Shown: positions 24,074-35,864, counted from the first letter of the stretch. The stretch is 64,000 bases of DNA from Hyaloraphidium curvatum (GCA_025558095.1 JAIVFI010000003.1:558001-622000), one strand, 5' to 3'. Notes: generated from the sequence alone by a model not told the origin. Made by a program: numbers and translations.

Positions 24074-25319
24074 GGCTGTTGGGGCACTGGCTATGTACTC
24101 TTGCGTGGACCGGGAAATGAGAGATCGGTTGAGGAGAAGTTGGTATTGGGCGCTACAATTCCGGTTCGAAACGACGCAGCAAGTAGGTCGTGTCCAACGA
24201 CGGATCTGCTTTCAGACCGCCGCCAGCTTTGAGCTTCGAAGCGTAATGGGCAAGCCGTGATCAGAGCGATGTTGATCAGGCGCCGTCAGCCCAAACACAC
24301 TCCCGCAACACACGCTCCCACGGTTTTCCATGGCCGCCGTGACTCCCGCTCGCGCCTCAGCAAGGATAGAAAGCGAATGAAACGGATTGTAATGCGGCCG
24401 CCCCGTTTTGGAGCCGGAGGGGGATTGGGGGATCCGCGGTTCCAAATGCTGTTGTCCCCGACGGCCTCGGCTCCCGAAACTTCAATCCCGCTGAGCTGAA
24501 CACGAATGCGCGGCACCCGGATTTTAAACATTTTTCTGAGGTGATCCGGGGGTCGATAATGGGTTCCGCTCGGTGGAATGTCCGGATCAGGCCCGCCGGT
24601 TCGTTGAACCACCTCTCGGGGAGAAATTGCAGCACACAAGTTCTTTCGGCACGTTTCCAGCTTTGGTCACGGTTTAGAATTGGCCTCAAATGGCTTGGGC
24701 ACCGCGGATCCGCTCCCTGCCTTGATCTGCCGACGCTCGCTGCGCGCGAGTTGGATTCCGGAACGAATACTCTTCTTGCAACCACGGAAGACAAAGCATG
24801 GGCCATGGAGCGCCAGAATTTGCTCATCCAAGACGGAATGTAAAGCTGACGTGACTGTTGGGCTCCAGTTCCTCGGTTGACGAATTCGGAGCGCCACGCC
24901 ATCGGTCCGATGAGGCTTCTCGGCCGAGTGGAGCTCCAGAAGCCAGCCGCTCGCCGGCGGAGCGTGGCAAGATGCCCAGGAGACTCCAGCGCGTCGAAAG
25001 ATCCGGGGGGAGGCCCGGGAATCCTGCGGGCACCCCGCCGCTTCCCGGCGCCGCGCCGCCCCCGGCGGTGCCTCCCTGAGGCTCGCAGAGGTCCCGCGAC
25101 GACCGAGCGGAGCGACCCTCCAGGACCGCGTGCGAGGCCAGGGAGCAGCAGAGGGGCCGCGTGACCTAACCTAGCGCTCCGCAAGGTACATAAGGCGGCG
25201 GCAATTGAAACTGAGAGAATTGCACTCGACACCGCAAACACTGCCCCGGCTCTTCGCGCCGCAGCACCCGTGCTTTGCCTCAACGTGTCCTGTGCTCCGA
25301 GTTCCAAGCTCGAAACAAC
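24074..25319. other. 1.2-kb intergenic region, no gene recognised
   Basis: Base composition is lower in GC from 24110 to 24860 than in the flanking genes. A long minus-strand open frame (24357-25637) crosses into the exons and introns of the next gene and has no domain-like content, so it is rejected. The last 150 bp are presumably promoter and 5' leader of the gene at 25320. Confidence 0.55.
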
Positions 25320-27236
25320 ATGCTCAAGCAGGCCCTGCGCAGCGCGCAGCGCTTTTTCACCGAGGTGAGGCCCGGCGGCGGGTGCGCCACTTTTCCCTCT
25401 GACGCCGTCCCGCCCTCCCCAGTCGATACCCGAAGCTGCCGAGACGGTCATCGACTCCTTCAAGGCCATTTTCGCCGAGGTGGGTGTCGCCGCCGGGGAT
25501 ATGCGAGGGCGAGTGCACCCTTTGTTGACACCTCCCCCCGCCACGTCGCAGATGAACGACGACTCGCCCGCCCAACCCGAGGCCGCCGCCGCCGTCGCAA
25601 GCATTGATACCCCTACGGAGGAGCAGGTAGGGCGCATCTGAGCCTGCGCTTCTCGCCCGCAGCCGCTGACCTAGTGCCACCTGTCACGCAGACCGCAGTC
25701 GTCGCCCCCGTCCAGACCATCGAGCTGCCCAAGGCCGCCGAAGTCTCTGCCATCATACCCATCGCTTCGATCGTCGCTCAGGTGCGTCGCTGCCTTGCTT
25801 CGATGGAAGCCATCCCTGACATGCGTCTCCACTTCAGCCGTGCACCCAGACCGGCATTGGCATCGTCAAGATCCTCAAGGACAACTCGAACACGCAGACG
25901 TTCCCTGCGTTCGAGCCCAAGGACATCAAGGACTCCGTGTCCGACGGGCTCGCGCTGGACGAGGTGGTGAGTTGCATGCGCAGTCCCTCGACGATGCATT
26001 TCCTTACCTTTGCGCTCCTTGCAGATCATCCCGACTCGCCTGCACTCGCTCAAGCACCTGCGCGAGTCGATCGAGCTCAGCACCGCGAGCATCGAGACCG
26101 ACGTCGCCGAGGACGCCCTTTCCAAGTGCGAGACCGACAGCACCTACAGCGCCGTCTCGGACATCTTCAACGACTACGCCCTCGACATCAAGCTCGCCTA
26201 CGCCATCGAGCCCATCATCTTCACCGACAAGGACGAGCAGAACGCCTCCGCCGTCGCCTCCGTCGTCGACCTCTACGCCGAGCCGGTCGAGCAGCCCGCT
26301 CCGGAGCCGGCCGCTGCGCACGACATCAAGCCCGCGGCCGAGCCCGAGGCGGACCAGCTGCAGATCGAGGCATGGGCCACCCTCGGCCTCGACGTCACCA
26401 GGGACGGCGCCGTCGACGCCTACTCCGACTCGGACTCGACGGCCGCGCCCAGCCCCACCTCGACCGCCTCCAGCTGCGGCTCGGACGACACCGTCAACAT
26501 CATCGACCAATGCCGCATCAGGTTCGAGATCCTCAAGGCAAAGGTCTTCAAGCCGCGCAAGGCCGCCCCGGCTCTCGCCAACCCCAAGAGCCCCGCCGCC
26601 CTGGCCATTGCCGACAACATGCTCGAGGTCTTCTCCGCCCCCTTTGAGCAAGGTGGCGCCTTCGACAACTTCCTCACCGTCCTCGCCTCGATCGAGGAGC
26701 TCGGCAAGACCAGGAAGGCGTGTTACTTCGACGGCCGGGCCCGCGAAGCCCTGGCCCTGCTCAAGACCCTCCGGGGCGTTCGGGACTGGCTCGCCTCGTC
26801 GTCGGGCTACGTGCGCCGCCTCAGGGCCGTGCACGATGCCATGGACGGCATCACGAGCGTGGCCTACGCCTTCCTCGAGAAGGTCGAGCAGCACCAGATC
26901 CAGCTGCGAGGCTTCGCGAGGCAGGTGGACCAGGACATGGGCCGGGCCTGCCTGCGGGTCGCGGACGCGCTCGAGGGGGTCAGGACCGGCCTGAGGACGC
27001 TCGTGCGCGGCCTGGTCGTTGTCATCCAGCAGATCAAGATGGCTTGCGGCAAGCGCGTCCTGTCGTACCGCTGGCATGGCCTGCGCGACGAGCACATTGT
27101 CAGGCTCCTCCTCGCCGTGGGGGACCTGAGCTGCTTCGTCGAAGGCGGCAGCCTCGAGTCGGAGCAGGAGATTGTGCGCAGGGGAGACTGTTTCTGGGAC
27201 GCCGAGGCCTACGTTCCCGGTGCGCTGCTCGCGTGA
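25320..27236 (+). CDS. Unknown six-exon protein
   Basis: The start MLKQALRSAQRFFTE lies in a tiny first exon. Four further small exons follow (SIPEAAETVIDSFKAIFAE; MNDDSPAQPEAAAAVASIDT; TAVVAPVQTIELPKAAEVSA; TGIGIVKILKDNSNTQTFPA) and a large last exon from IIPTRLHSLKHLRESIELST to GDCFWDAEAYVPGALLA. Every junction is phase 0, so exons could be skipped without a frameshift. The large exon has a Ser/Asp/Pro-rich linker (YSDSDSTAAPSPTSTASS) between two mostly helical, Ala/Leu-rich blocks (LAIADNMLEVFSAPFEQGGA; FLEKVEQHQIQLRGFARQV). No signal peptide or membrane span. Family not recognised. Confidence 0.65.
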
Positions 27237-27483
27237 CCGGACGGGGGCCCGGATGCAAACCGGACTGGACTTGAGCCAGAGCAAACAGCACGATACCCGA
27301 TCGTATCTTCAGACACAGCTATATGTAACCTACGCACGATACCACAAAACACCTGATACCTCATCGCTGTGAGTGTCCGTGTCCGGGTCCCAGACGAGAG
27401 ATCGGTGAGGCGGCCGCTTCGAGACGCGTCGCCCAAACATCCACTCCGGACGCCCGTTGCGACGCGTCCCTCGCCTACTTCAC

Positions 27484-28328
27484 ATGCCGCCCCGGCACCC
27501 CGCGTTCGCTGCCGCGTTTCCGCGCCCGCTCCGGACCGCCGCCCCGAGCGGTCCCGGCCCCGCCCCCGTCGGCCCGGGACGGCCGCACCGCTCCGTCCAT
27601 CGCGCGCCGCCGCACGCCTCCCCCGCGCGCGTCCGCCGCCTCTCCTCGTCCCCTCCCTCCCCCGCGGCCCGCCCGTCACGGGAATACTTCTACCACGTCG
27701 ACGTGCACGGCCAGCTCTTCCTCCGTAGGCCGCCCTCCGTACGGCCGCCCCAGCTTGGCTGAGCGACCTCCGCCCGGCCGCCCCGCCCAGACGAAACGAA
27801 AATCAAGAACTTCACCTCGTGCTTCAAAGACCCGGCGTTCCTGCGGTTCTTTTTCACGCGGCTGCGGGCGTGCAGGCCCGGGGAGGGCCCCGGGGGTTGG
27901 CCGTGGGTGAGCCCGTGCGGGGGGGAGAGGAACTACGTGCGCAGCGAGGACGTGCCGATCGTCTACACGGATCTCGTGGAACGGCAAGGCGGGAAGTGGA
28001 TGCTGCTCTGGGCGGGGACGGAGGAGGTGCGTCCGGGGGCCGAGGGCGGCTGTGCCGGCCGATCCGCAACAATTGATCCCGCGCCGGCCAGGTGCCCTTC
28101 GATCCCTCGCGCGTGCACGTCTCCCCGCGGGGGTACATGTACCATCCCTCGCCTTCCGCGGTGGGGACGGCGCCGGACCGGGGGCTGCCGCCGCTGGCGC
28201 TGCTGCGGAGCGCGGCGGCGCTGAAGCACCTCGGCCCGCGGCTCGGCGCGGGCGGGCTGCGGTGGGAGGGGGAGGAGCATCCGCTCGTGGAGCTGGATGG
28301 CGAGCCGGGGGAGGGGATGGGGGGTTGA
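27484..28328 (+). CDS. UPF0598 family protein (C8orf82-like), probably mitochondrial
   Basis: Three exons. The Arg/Pro-rich N-terminus (RTAAPSGPGPAPVGPGRPHR) could be a mitochondrial presequence. Family blocks: REYFYHVDVHGQLFL spliced to HETKIKNFTSCFKDPAFLRF, then FFTRLRACRPGEG, VSPCGGERNYVRSEDVPIVY and, after a second intron, VPFDPSRVHVSPRGYMYHPS. Human C8orf82 shows the same order. Molecular function is unknown in any species as far as I know. The C-terminus is Gly/Glu-rich. Confidence 0.85.
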
Positions 28329-29540
28329 TTTGCTGCGGGGGGAGAACGGATCTCGGGTCGTCCCGGGGCTGCACTCACCCAGCCGCCTCGATGAAATTCG
28401 CCGGGCGTCTCCCACGACGTTGGGCGGCGGAGGCCAGGCATCCGCGTGCCCCGGCCCCAGGGATGGGGCGATGGAAGGCCGGCTTTTTGATGCGGGGGCC
28501 GGCGCCGGGCAGGAGGCCCCGCGCTCGACGGGAGGGGGACATCACGTGAAGGGTGTTCAGCCGCTCGTTGAGCAATCGACGGGTTCGGGGCTTCCACTTG
28601 GGGATGGGGTGTTCGGGCGCCCAGGACGGGTGCGGGACGCCTTCTCGCCCGCGATCCGGTCGTTTCCGAACGGGCAATGTGTCGCGCGGGGGCGGGAGAC
28701 GCGGTTGAGGCGGCGGGCGGATGGCGGTCGGGGCTCTTTCGGGCGGTGGCCGCGGCGCGGCGGACGGGGCGCGCGCCGGTGCATGCAATTCCGCGTCACG
28801 CCGCAGCGCGTTTCTGATCCGTGTACACGGCCAATCGATGCATTCGCAGCGGTGCGCGGGCGAAGCCGAGTTTGGTTTGGCACGGCGTCTTTTTCGGTTT
28901 GCCGACACCGACCGATCCAGCCCATCTCTGCCACTGCGTCCGGCCAAACACGGCGCGGCGGGGTCCGCGGGGGCCGCAGGTGAGCGCACCCACGAGAGCG
29001 GCATGCGCGCGGGGCGGGGCGGGGCGGGCTGCGCGGCGCGGGGGCGGCCGGGAGGGCGAGCCGGCCAAACAACGCGGCGGCGTCGGGGCGGCGGCCGCTC
29101 CCGTGCGCGCGCGGCCGGCGCACGCGTTGCCTGCCGGTCGGCGATGCCGCGATGGCGCGCGGCGCGGCGGCGCGGGCTGCGGGTGCCGCGGGGCCCCGCC
29201 GGTCGGCCCCGCACGTGCGGCGGCCGCCGGCGATCGCGCGCACGCGGCGCCGCCCATCGCGGTGCCGCGGCCGCCGCGCGATCCGCCGCATCCGATCTGC
29301 CCGCGCTGGAGCCGCCGCCGGGGTGCCGCCCGCCGGGGCTGCCGGCCCTCCCGCACCGGCTGCGGTGGCGCAATGCCGCCCCGCATCGCCGCCCCCTCGT
29401 TCCGCCCGGCTCGCGAGCTACTGCTGACTCCTGTCCCTCCCGCCCCTCTATTTCCGCAGATCTCGTGCCCCGGGCCGCGTCGTGCGACCGGCCGCCCCCG
29501 AGCCCGCCCCGCCCGCCCGCACAACACGGCACCCCCAAGC
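28329..29540. other. Very GC-rich 1.2-kb region upstream of the RRM gene
   Basis: Extreme G+C with CGGCG-type runs, especially 28990-29420. It likely holds the promoter and a long 5' leader for the RNA-binding protein gene at 29541. Open frames up to about 540 codons on both strands reflect composition; none has a recognisable domain. Confidence 0.5.
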
Positions 29541-31466
29541 ATGGCGGGCCCGTACGCTTTCGGCGGGGCATTCGACGGCCTGCAGCAGGTGCAGCCGTAC
29601 GGCTATCCGCCGTTCGACCAGCAGTGGCCGCCGGACGACGTGCCCTACGCACGCGGATACCCGCAGCAGGCCGCACCGTACCACCAGATGGACCGCTTCG
29701 CCGGCTTCCACGACCAGCAGCCCGGCTACCCCCCGCAGCGCATGCACTCGCCCGCGGGTTTCGCGGACCCGATGCAGGCGCGGCACCGCCTGGGCCCGGC
29801 GAGGGGCATGCGCGGGCTGCCCGTGCCGGCGGGCTACCAGGACTTTGACGCGTTCGGCGCCGCGGCGGCCGCTGCGGCCGCCGCGGGGTACTACCCCGAC
29901 GTGCAGGCCAAGCTCGAGCCCGTGGACACGCTGCACGTCTCGACGCCGCACGACCGCAGCCTGGACCGCGCCGACCTGTGCGACATCTTCTTCGCCATGC
30001 CCGCAATGAAAAAGATCAGCTTCCACGAGAACTACGTGTTCGTCCTCTTCGACAGCGTGGCCGCGGCGAGGAACGCCATGCTGGCGCTGCAGCAGGGGCA
30101 GGCCGGGCCAAAGGCCACGCTGCTCACCGTCACGTTCGCGCGCCAGTCGTACCGCGACAACTACTACCACCCGGACGAGGTGTACCTGCCCAGCAAGCGC
30201 CTGCATCTGACGCACGTGCGTGGATTTCCCTGCGCATGCCGTGATCGACGAGCTGACTCCTTCCGTGCATCTTCGGCTTTCCGAATAACCTGCCTCCCTT
30301 CCTGCCGTCCCTTCCTGCCGTGCATCATCGCTGCCCCCTTTGGCGAATAGTTCCCGAAAAACACGCAGGCGCGCGAGCTCGAGCGCATCTTTTCGCGGTA
30401 CCGCGGCTTCGAGCGCCTCGAGCACAACATCAAGTGGGCCTACGTCGACTTTGTGCACGAGAACTTTGCCAAGGAGGCCATGGAGGAGCTCAACACGCAC
30501 ACAAACCTGATCGTCTCGTACGCCAAGCCCGGCGCCGGCGATATGCGCGCGCAGCAGAGCCGCGCCGAGGCCGTCTGGGCCATGCAGTACGCCGCCCGCC
30601 TGCGCGGGCTGGGCTTCGACGGGGACGGGTACAAGCGCGCCGCGCCGCCGCGCATGCCGACGCTCGAGGAGCTCCGCGCGTCGCCGGCCGGCGTCGCCGA
30701 GCTGGGCCAGATCCTGCACCAGCTGTCGCTGGCGGACGCGGCCAAGCGCGGCGGGTCGCCGGCGTTCGACGTGCTAGCGAGGCCGCGCACGGCGTCGTCG
30801 AGCCCGGGGCTGCTGCCGGCGGAGAGGCACCCGTCGGGTCCGCTGCTGGCCGCCAAGGACCTGCAGGTTCGTCGCGTCGCGATGCATGCGATCCTGTGCG
30901 CCGGCTGACCTGCTTGTACCCTCGTTTCCCTCAATCTTCCGTGCCCCTCCATGCTCCTTCGTCGCATGCGCCAGATCGAGGACGGCGGCGGCGACTACCG
31001 CATCACGATGGAGCCGCGGCCGGCCCACGCCGTGGACCGCTCCGTCTCGGTGTCGCCGCTCTCGATGCGCGAGGCGCCCGCGATCATGCAGACCTCCGCC
31101 ACCCCCGTGGCCAAGCACGGCATCATCCGGCGCCCGACCGGGGACGGCGAGCAGAAGGACAGCTGGTCTGGCCTCTCGACGCCCGGCGCGAGCCCGACCA
31201 CGTCGCCGCCGCTGGCCCGCGACTCGGCCTTTGCCTCGAGCGCCGAGACGCTGCTCTACCCCGCCGAGTCGCCCTACTCGTCGCCCACGCTGTCGTCCGT
31301 CTCGGATGAGATCAGGGAGCGCCAGCGGGCCAAGGACGCCGCGCACTCGGACGGCGAGTCGGGGTGGAGCTTTTTCAAGCATGGCATGGACATTGCCCGC
31401 TCGCGCGGGGGGTCCGACTCGGAGGACGACCTGGACTCCGAAAAGACGACGGCCGAGACGGCCTGA
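29541..31466 (+). CDS. Tandem-RRM RNA-binding protein
   Basis: Three exons. Residues 1-125 are Gln/Pro/Tyr-rich and disordered (PPFDQQWPPDDVPYARGYPQ), with a nine-alanine run. RRM1 about 129-202 (VDTLHVSTPHDRSLDRADLC; NYVFVLFDSVAAARNAML). RRM2 from about 220 has RNP2 LHLTHF and RNP1 IKWAYVDFVHENFAKEAM. The intron falls inside RRM2's first strand (LTH|FPKNTQ). The C-terminal third is Ser/Pro-rich with many SP/TP sites (SVSVSPLSM; STPGASPTTSPP), suggesting phosphoregulation. Overall style resembles fungal RRM post-transcriptional regulators; the exact orthologue is not clear. Confidence 0.82.
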
Positions 31467-32036
31467 AGGGATCGGGGCCCGGCGCCCGCGCAGAGGGGGG
31501 GCGCGGGCGCCGGCGGCACTTTTGAAACGCGTGGTTATCTGGGGAAAACGTCTTTATTTGGAACTGTTCTGCGTCTTCAGCACCTGTCATCATGGCTTTT
31601 GGTCGCCGCGAGCTTTTGTCAGCAAAAAGGGGCCTTTCGTCGCACACTGCCATCGCCCCGGAGGGGGGCAACGAAGCGGGCCGCGGCGCCGCGCCGTGGG
31701 GGCGGGCGCCGCGGCCGGGATACCTGCACATAATCACACGCTGACTCTCCTTCATCACTCCCTGTGCTCCGGCCGCGCCGACACGGCGGCGCGGCCCCAT
31801 ACCCGAGATTCTGGCTCTGGCAGGTGCGCGGGACGGTCACGGAAACAAGAACAAGAGGGGTCGGATGTACACTAAGAGAATACCTTTGTAGTCCTAAACC
31901 TGGGTCGAACTATAGAACACAACAGTGTCGGTTTGTTCTACGTATTCCCGGCTGCTATCAAGGGCAGAGGTGCGTGTGATCACGAAAAATCACTTCCTCG
32001 TCCGCCCTCCAATTCAGCACGCTGCCAGCCCCAAAA
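31467..32036. other. Intergenic region between RRM and Skp1-like genes
   Basis: 570 bp holding the 3' end of the RRM transcript (GTCTTTATTTGG near 31550 is AT-richer than its surroundings) and the promoter of the next gene. No coding feature is supported. Confidence 0.5.
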
Positions 32037-32941
32037 ATGCTCGCCACCGACGCTCCCGAGGCCACCACTGCCCCTGCTGCTCCCACCGAGCTCGAGGTCA
32101 AACTCGTCGCCCTGGACGGGAAGTGCGTCTTCGCGATGGCGGGCCCGCGGGGCCGAGGACGGCCGTCCCGCCCTGGGCCCGTGCCGGGTTCCCGGCCCGA
32201 GCAAAACCGTGCTGACCTTTCTCCCACCTTTTTGCTTGCCACGATGTGGCCCGCAGCTCGTTCACGGTCCCCTTTTCGGTGCGTGCTTCGATGAGCGCCC
32301 CGCGACCGCGGTCCCAACCTGCTTCCTCCAGCTCCTCAAGTCGGCCGAGAAGCTCGCCGTCTACATCCAAGGCGAGCTGACCAAGAAGAAGGCCGCGGGC
32401 GAGTCGAACGCGCCCATCGAGGTCAAAGTGCCGCATTGCACCTCGTTCACGATTGAACAGGTAGGTTCCTCGCTCAACGCCAACTTCTTGTGTCGCTGAT
32501 CCGCCGAAACAGGTGCTCCGGTGGCTCGAAATCCACGCCGACGACGCGCCCTACGACGAAAAGACCTTCGTGCCCGACATCACCCCCTACGCGGAGCTGT
32601 CCGAGGCCGACCTGGTCCAGTTCATGCTCGCGGCCGACATCTTCGGGATCCCCGCCCTCGCGCACACCGCCGGAGCAAAGTTCGCGTGGGTTTGGTCGCT
32701 GTATCGGGTGATCCGTGCACCGACGCCCTTTCCCATTTTCAGGGAGTTGCTCAACAACAGCGAGGACCCGCAGAAGCTGCTGGACATGCTCAACCCCGAG
32801 GAGCTCGAGGAGGTCGAGGTCGCCGATGAAGACATGGAGGAGGGTGGGGACGAGGCCGCAGTGAGCGCCATCGCCGCCGCGGCGGCCTCGGCGCCCAAAC
32901 CGGAGGAGGCCGAGAAGGCCGAGGAGCCCGCGGACAAGTGA
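32037..32941 (+). CDS. SKP1: Skp1-like SCF ubiquitin ligase adaptor
   Basis: Five exons. After a Pro/Ala leader: LEVKLVALDGN-SFTVPFS, LLKSAEKLAVYIQGELTKKK, IEVKVPHCTSFTIEQ, VLRWLEIHADDAPYDEKTFV, then ELSEADLVQFMLAADIFGIP and ALAHTAGAKFA. This is the POZ fold plus the Skp1 dimerisation helices, followed by RELLNNSEDPQKLLDMLNPE and an acidic Ala-rich tail. Introns fall inside short fold elements, including a tiny SFTVPFS exon. By family Skp1 bridges cullin-1 to F-box proteins. The sequence is divergent and the usual C-terminal WCE..K motif is missing, replaced by the acidic tail, so it may be a Skp1 paralogue. Confidence 0.75.
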
Positions 32942-33197
32942 GGAGAAGCAATCAAGGTGCACGATGTAAAATCCAGCTTTGCACGAATCGAGGAACGGAA
33001 AGGACTCTGTTTCGACGTCGCTAGTCGTTGAAGTTATGAAGGACAGCCATATGCATAAATCGACGAAGCATGCCAGAGTCTGCCTGCAGTGCAGCAGAGC
33101 GCTGAAGAGGAGAGGTGTCGAGAGAGTTTTGGGTATCGGTTGGGCGAACGGTGGTCGCATCGTGGTGGTCGGCTTTTGGCGAGATCACGGGATCCAT

Positions 33198-34661
33198 TCA
33201 AGCGTTCTTTGGGCCGAGCACGCTGCGGCCTTGCTCGCGCTTGAGGGCTTCCATGTTGGCGACGACCTTGAGCTGTGGAACGAGAGGTGAGCGACCAAGC
33301 CGGGGAAGCCAGGACAGGGCCACCAACCAAAGCCTCGCGGACAAGAGGCGGAGCAGCCGCGCCGCGCTGGTACGTCGAGGCCCCCGTCGCCGGCACGGCT
33401 TGGATGGCAGGACCCCTCGACTCCCCGAGCTTGGGCTTGGCCGGCTCGGTCCCCGCCGCGCGCGCGTAGCCTTGGCCGATCACCCCAGGATTGCCCGTTT
33501 TCTCTCCCTTGGAAGTCCTGATCGGCGTCTCGCTCGTGAACGGATCGTCCTTGGGCTCCTTCATGCGCACGGCCTGGGCGACGCCGGAGGAGATGAAGGA
33601 CCACGGGCCGAGGGTCTGCTCGCGCCGCCAGTTCTCGGGCTCCGGGGGCCTCGGGCGCTCCTCCTCCTTGCGGTTCGAGAGCGCGCACGAGATCTTGCGC
33701 GGGCCGACCTTGCGGTGGTTCATGGCGGCGACGGCCTGCTTGGCAGACGCGGGATTGGAGTAGCAGACGAACCCGTAGCCCTGCCGCGAACGGTGAGTTG
33801 CATTGTAAGCACGATCATGGCTCAGTGACGTGATCGCTTACCCTGTGCGCACCCGAGGCGTCGCGCACGATGCGGACGCTGACGATCTCGCCAAATGCGG
33901 TGAAGAGGTAGTAAAGGACCTGCGCGACGGCAATGCTGGGTCAGCAGATCGATCGTGCTTTCGAGTCACCCAGGCAACACACCTTTTCATCGACGCCCGC
34001 ATCGAGGTTCTTCACGTAGATGTTGCTGTCGGGGTCGATGATCTTGCTGGCGACGCCCGGGGCGATCTGAGGCACGCGGCTGGCGTTCTTGGCGTTTTGG
34101 AGCACGTTCTGGGGCACCGAGGCCCGCATGGTGAGTCCGCTCAGGAGCAGGCCGTGGAGTTTCCTGTACGCTTCGGTGGCTGTATTGAGAGTCAGAAAGC
34201 AGAAAAGGTTAGACGGGTCGACTTGATCGTGAGGTCGACTCACCGTCGAATTCGTCTTCGAAGTAGAGCGTAGCGTACGCCGGATCCACGTCCCTGACGA
34301 GCTCGATCTTGGCGGCATGGAGAGGCTCGAGGACGCTGGCCAGCTTCGCCTGTAATTGCAAGGGCGCCGGGCGATCAGTGCGGTTGATCGGCGGGTGCGA
34401 AAGGGCTGCCGTGGACCGCAGGTGCAGTACCTCAGAGACCTTGGTGGAGATGTTGGAAAGGAACACCTTGACCAACTCGTGGTGCGGTCCGTCGAGCGCG
34501 TCAGCCCCGTCCGCGAAGCCGTCGTTGCCGTCCCCGAACTGCGGCTGGTCGGGCGACGAGTTCAGCGCGGTTGCGGCTGTGGAGGTCGGCGGCGACTCGG
34601 GCAGCGGAAGCGCAGGCAGCTGCTTGTCCGCGAGCGCGGTGAACGGGCGAGCGGAAGCCAT
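33198..34661 (-). CDS. PABP-like protein with two RRMs
   Basis: The start MASARPFTALADKQLPALPL precedes an acidic linker and RRM1 (HELVKVFLSNISTKVSE...; ATLYFEDEFDG). RRM2 reads SNIYVKNLDAGVDEK, VLYYLFTAFGEIVSVRIVRD, GYGFVCYSNPASAKQAVAAM and GPRKISCALSNRKEEER, very close to poly(A)-binding protein RRMs. The tail is Pro/Gly-rich, and a last intron (GTTGGTGG...TTCCACAG) joins VREAL to LKVVANMEALKREQGRSVLG before the stop. Four or more short introns interrupt the RRMs. Only two RRMs and no MLLE domain are seen, so this is a PABP relative rather than canonical Pab1. RNA binding is inferred. Confidence 0.78.
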
Positions 34662-34937
34662 TGCGGCGGTGCGCGGGCGAGGTGCGGAGCGGAGCGGCGT
34701 GTGAAGCGACGCGCGACGTGACACTGCGCGGCACGGCCAGGGCACGGCGCGCGCTGCAGAACACGCGGTGAACGAGATCGCCCGAGCGCACGGTCGGCTC
34801 GTCTGGCGCGTCGGGCTCGAGAGGGGAGCGGTTTTGACGGTGGTCGTGACTGATCGACCCATCGCCTCACCCCCGCGCTCAATGACCAACCATAAGGCTT
34901 CTCGTCCAGTCTGAAACTCTATCATTCTCCGCGTCTA

Positions 34938-35864
34938 TTACAGTTTGCTACTGATCAGCGGCACAGCGGCCCCTCCGTTAATCTCTGCGGGCTCGGCAAG
35001 CACTCGTTCGAGAAGACCGTTAAACTCTTCGGCCTTCTCATACATTGCCCAGTGCCCCGCTCCCTTGATGATGGTCTTGCTCATGACGTTGGGAAGCCCA
35101 TCAAGGACCTGCCACAGCTCGTCCAGCTTCCCCAGGTAGAGAAAGTCCTTCTCGCCGTAGATCGCGTCGAGCCTCGTTTGGGGGCGCTTCTTCAGCGCCT
35201 GCAGCGCAGCATCCGTCCCCAAAGCCGGTCCGCGCTTCCGCATCCTATCGCGCTCCTGGTTCCATTGGTGAAGCCAGACCGCGAGATCGTCCGCGGCGGC
35301 GGGATCCGCAACCATCAGAATCTCAAGATTCCTGCGGTGCGCGGCGGGTCGCTCGGCAGGCGGCAGCTGCGTCCATGGCACCAGCTTCGGCCTCGGGCCG
35401 CGCACGCCAAACGCGGGAGCACCGACGAGCACCAAGCGGCGCACGAGCGACTCGTCGAGATCGAGAACGAGCGATCCCATCATCCCGCCAAAGGAGAATC
35501 CGACAATGTCCGCAGGACGTCCATCGAGGATGCGACGCAACCCGGCCACCACATGCGGGGCCGCCTCGAACACGCCCCCGCCCCCCGGCACGGGAAGAGC
35601 GTCCGAGTCGCCAAAGCCGGGGAGATCGGGAACAATAACGAGGCGCTCACGCGCGAAGCGGGGGATGTTCCGAATCCAATGAGTCCAGCTCCCCGATCCC
35701 CCATGAAAGAACACCAGGGGAGCAGTTCCTGCCACGGGCGTCCCCCAAGTCCTCCACACGACAGTCACTCCGTCGTTGTGTGTCTCGGAGACCGTCGAGG
35801 CGGCGAGGAGCGCGGAGATTTCATCGGGCACCGGAGACGGCGGAGAGCTAGCCTTGCGCTGCAT
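34938..35864 (-). CDS. Alpha/beta hydrolase-fold protein
   Basis: The start MQRKASSPPSPVPDEISALL leads into the fold: oxyanion-hole loop PLVFFHGGSGSWTHW, ERLVIVPDLPGFGDSD, nucleophile elbow DIVGFSFGGMMGSLVL (Ser in GFSFGG), acid region DAIYGEKDFLYL and catalytic His in IKGAGHWAMYEKAEEFNGLL. All triad positions are present, so it is probably an active esterase, lipase or C-C hydrolase; the substrate is not evident. Single exon. In-frame ATGs continue upstream (for example 36008, MSKTSRQ), which would add a polar Ser/Glu-rich leader and leave only 25 bp to the COX7A start. Confidence 0.85.
   Translation of the reverse strand: MQRKASSPPSPVPDEISALLAASTVSETHNDGVTVVWRTWGTPVAGTAPLVFFHGGSGSWTHWIRNIPRFARERLVIVPDLPGFGDSDALPVPGGGGVFEAAPHVVAGLRRILDGRPADIVGFSFGGMMGSLVLDLDESLVRRLVLVGAPAFGVRGPRPKLVPWTQLPPAERPAAHRRNLEILMVADPAAADDLAVWLHQWNQERDRMRKRGPALGTDAALQALKKRPQTRLDAIYGEKDFLYLGKLDELWQVLDGLPNVMSKTIIKGAGHWAMYEKAEEFNGLLERVLAEPAEINGGAAVPLISSKL

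Noticed and set aside
24357-25637. 426-codon minus-strand open frame
   Set aside because: Runs through introns and exons of the plus-strand gene at 25320 and has no recognisable domain; likely compositional.
26004-27284. 426-codon minus-strand frame
   Set aside because: Perfect shadow of the large exon at 26024-27236 on the plus strand.
28375-30006. 543-codon minus-strand Arg/Pro/Ala-rich frame
   Set aside because: Antisense to the RRM gene start and a GC-rich leader; amino-acid usage is that of random GC-rich DNA.
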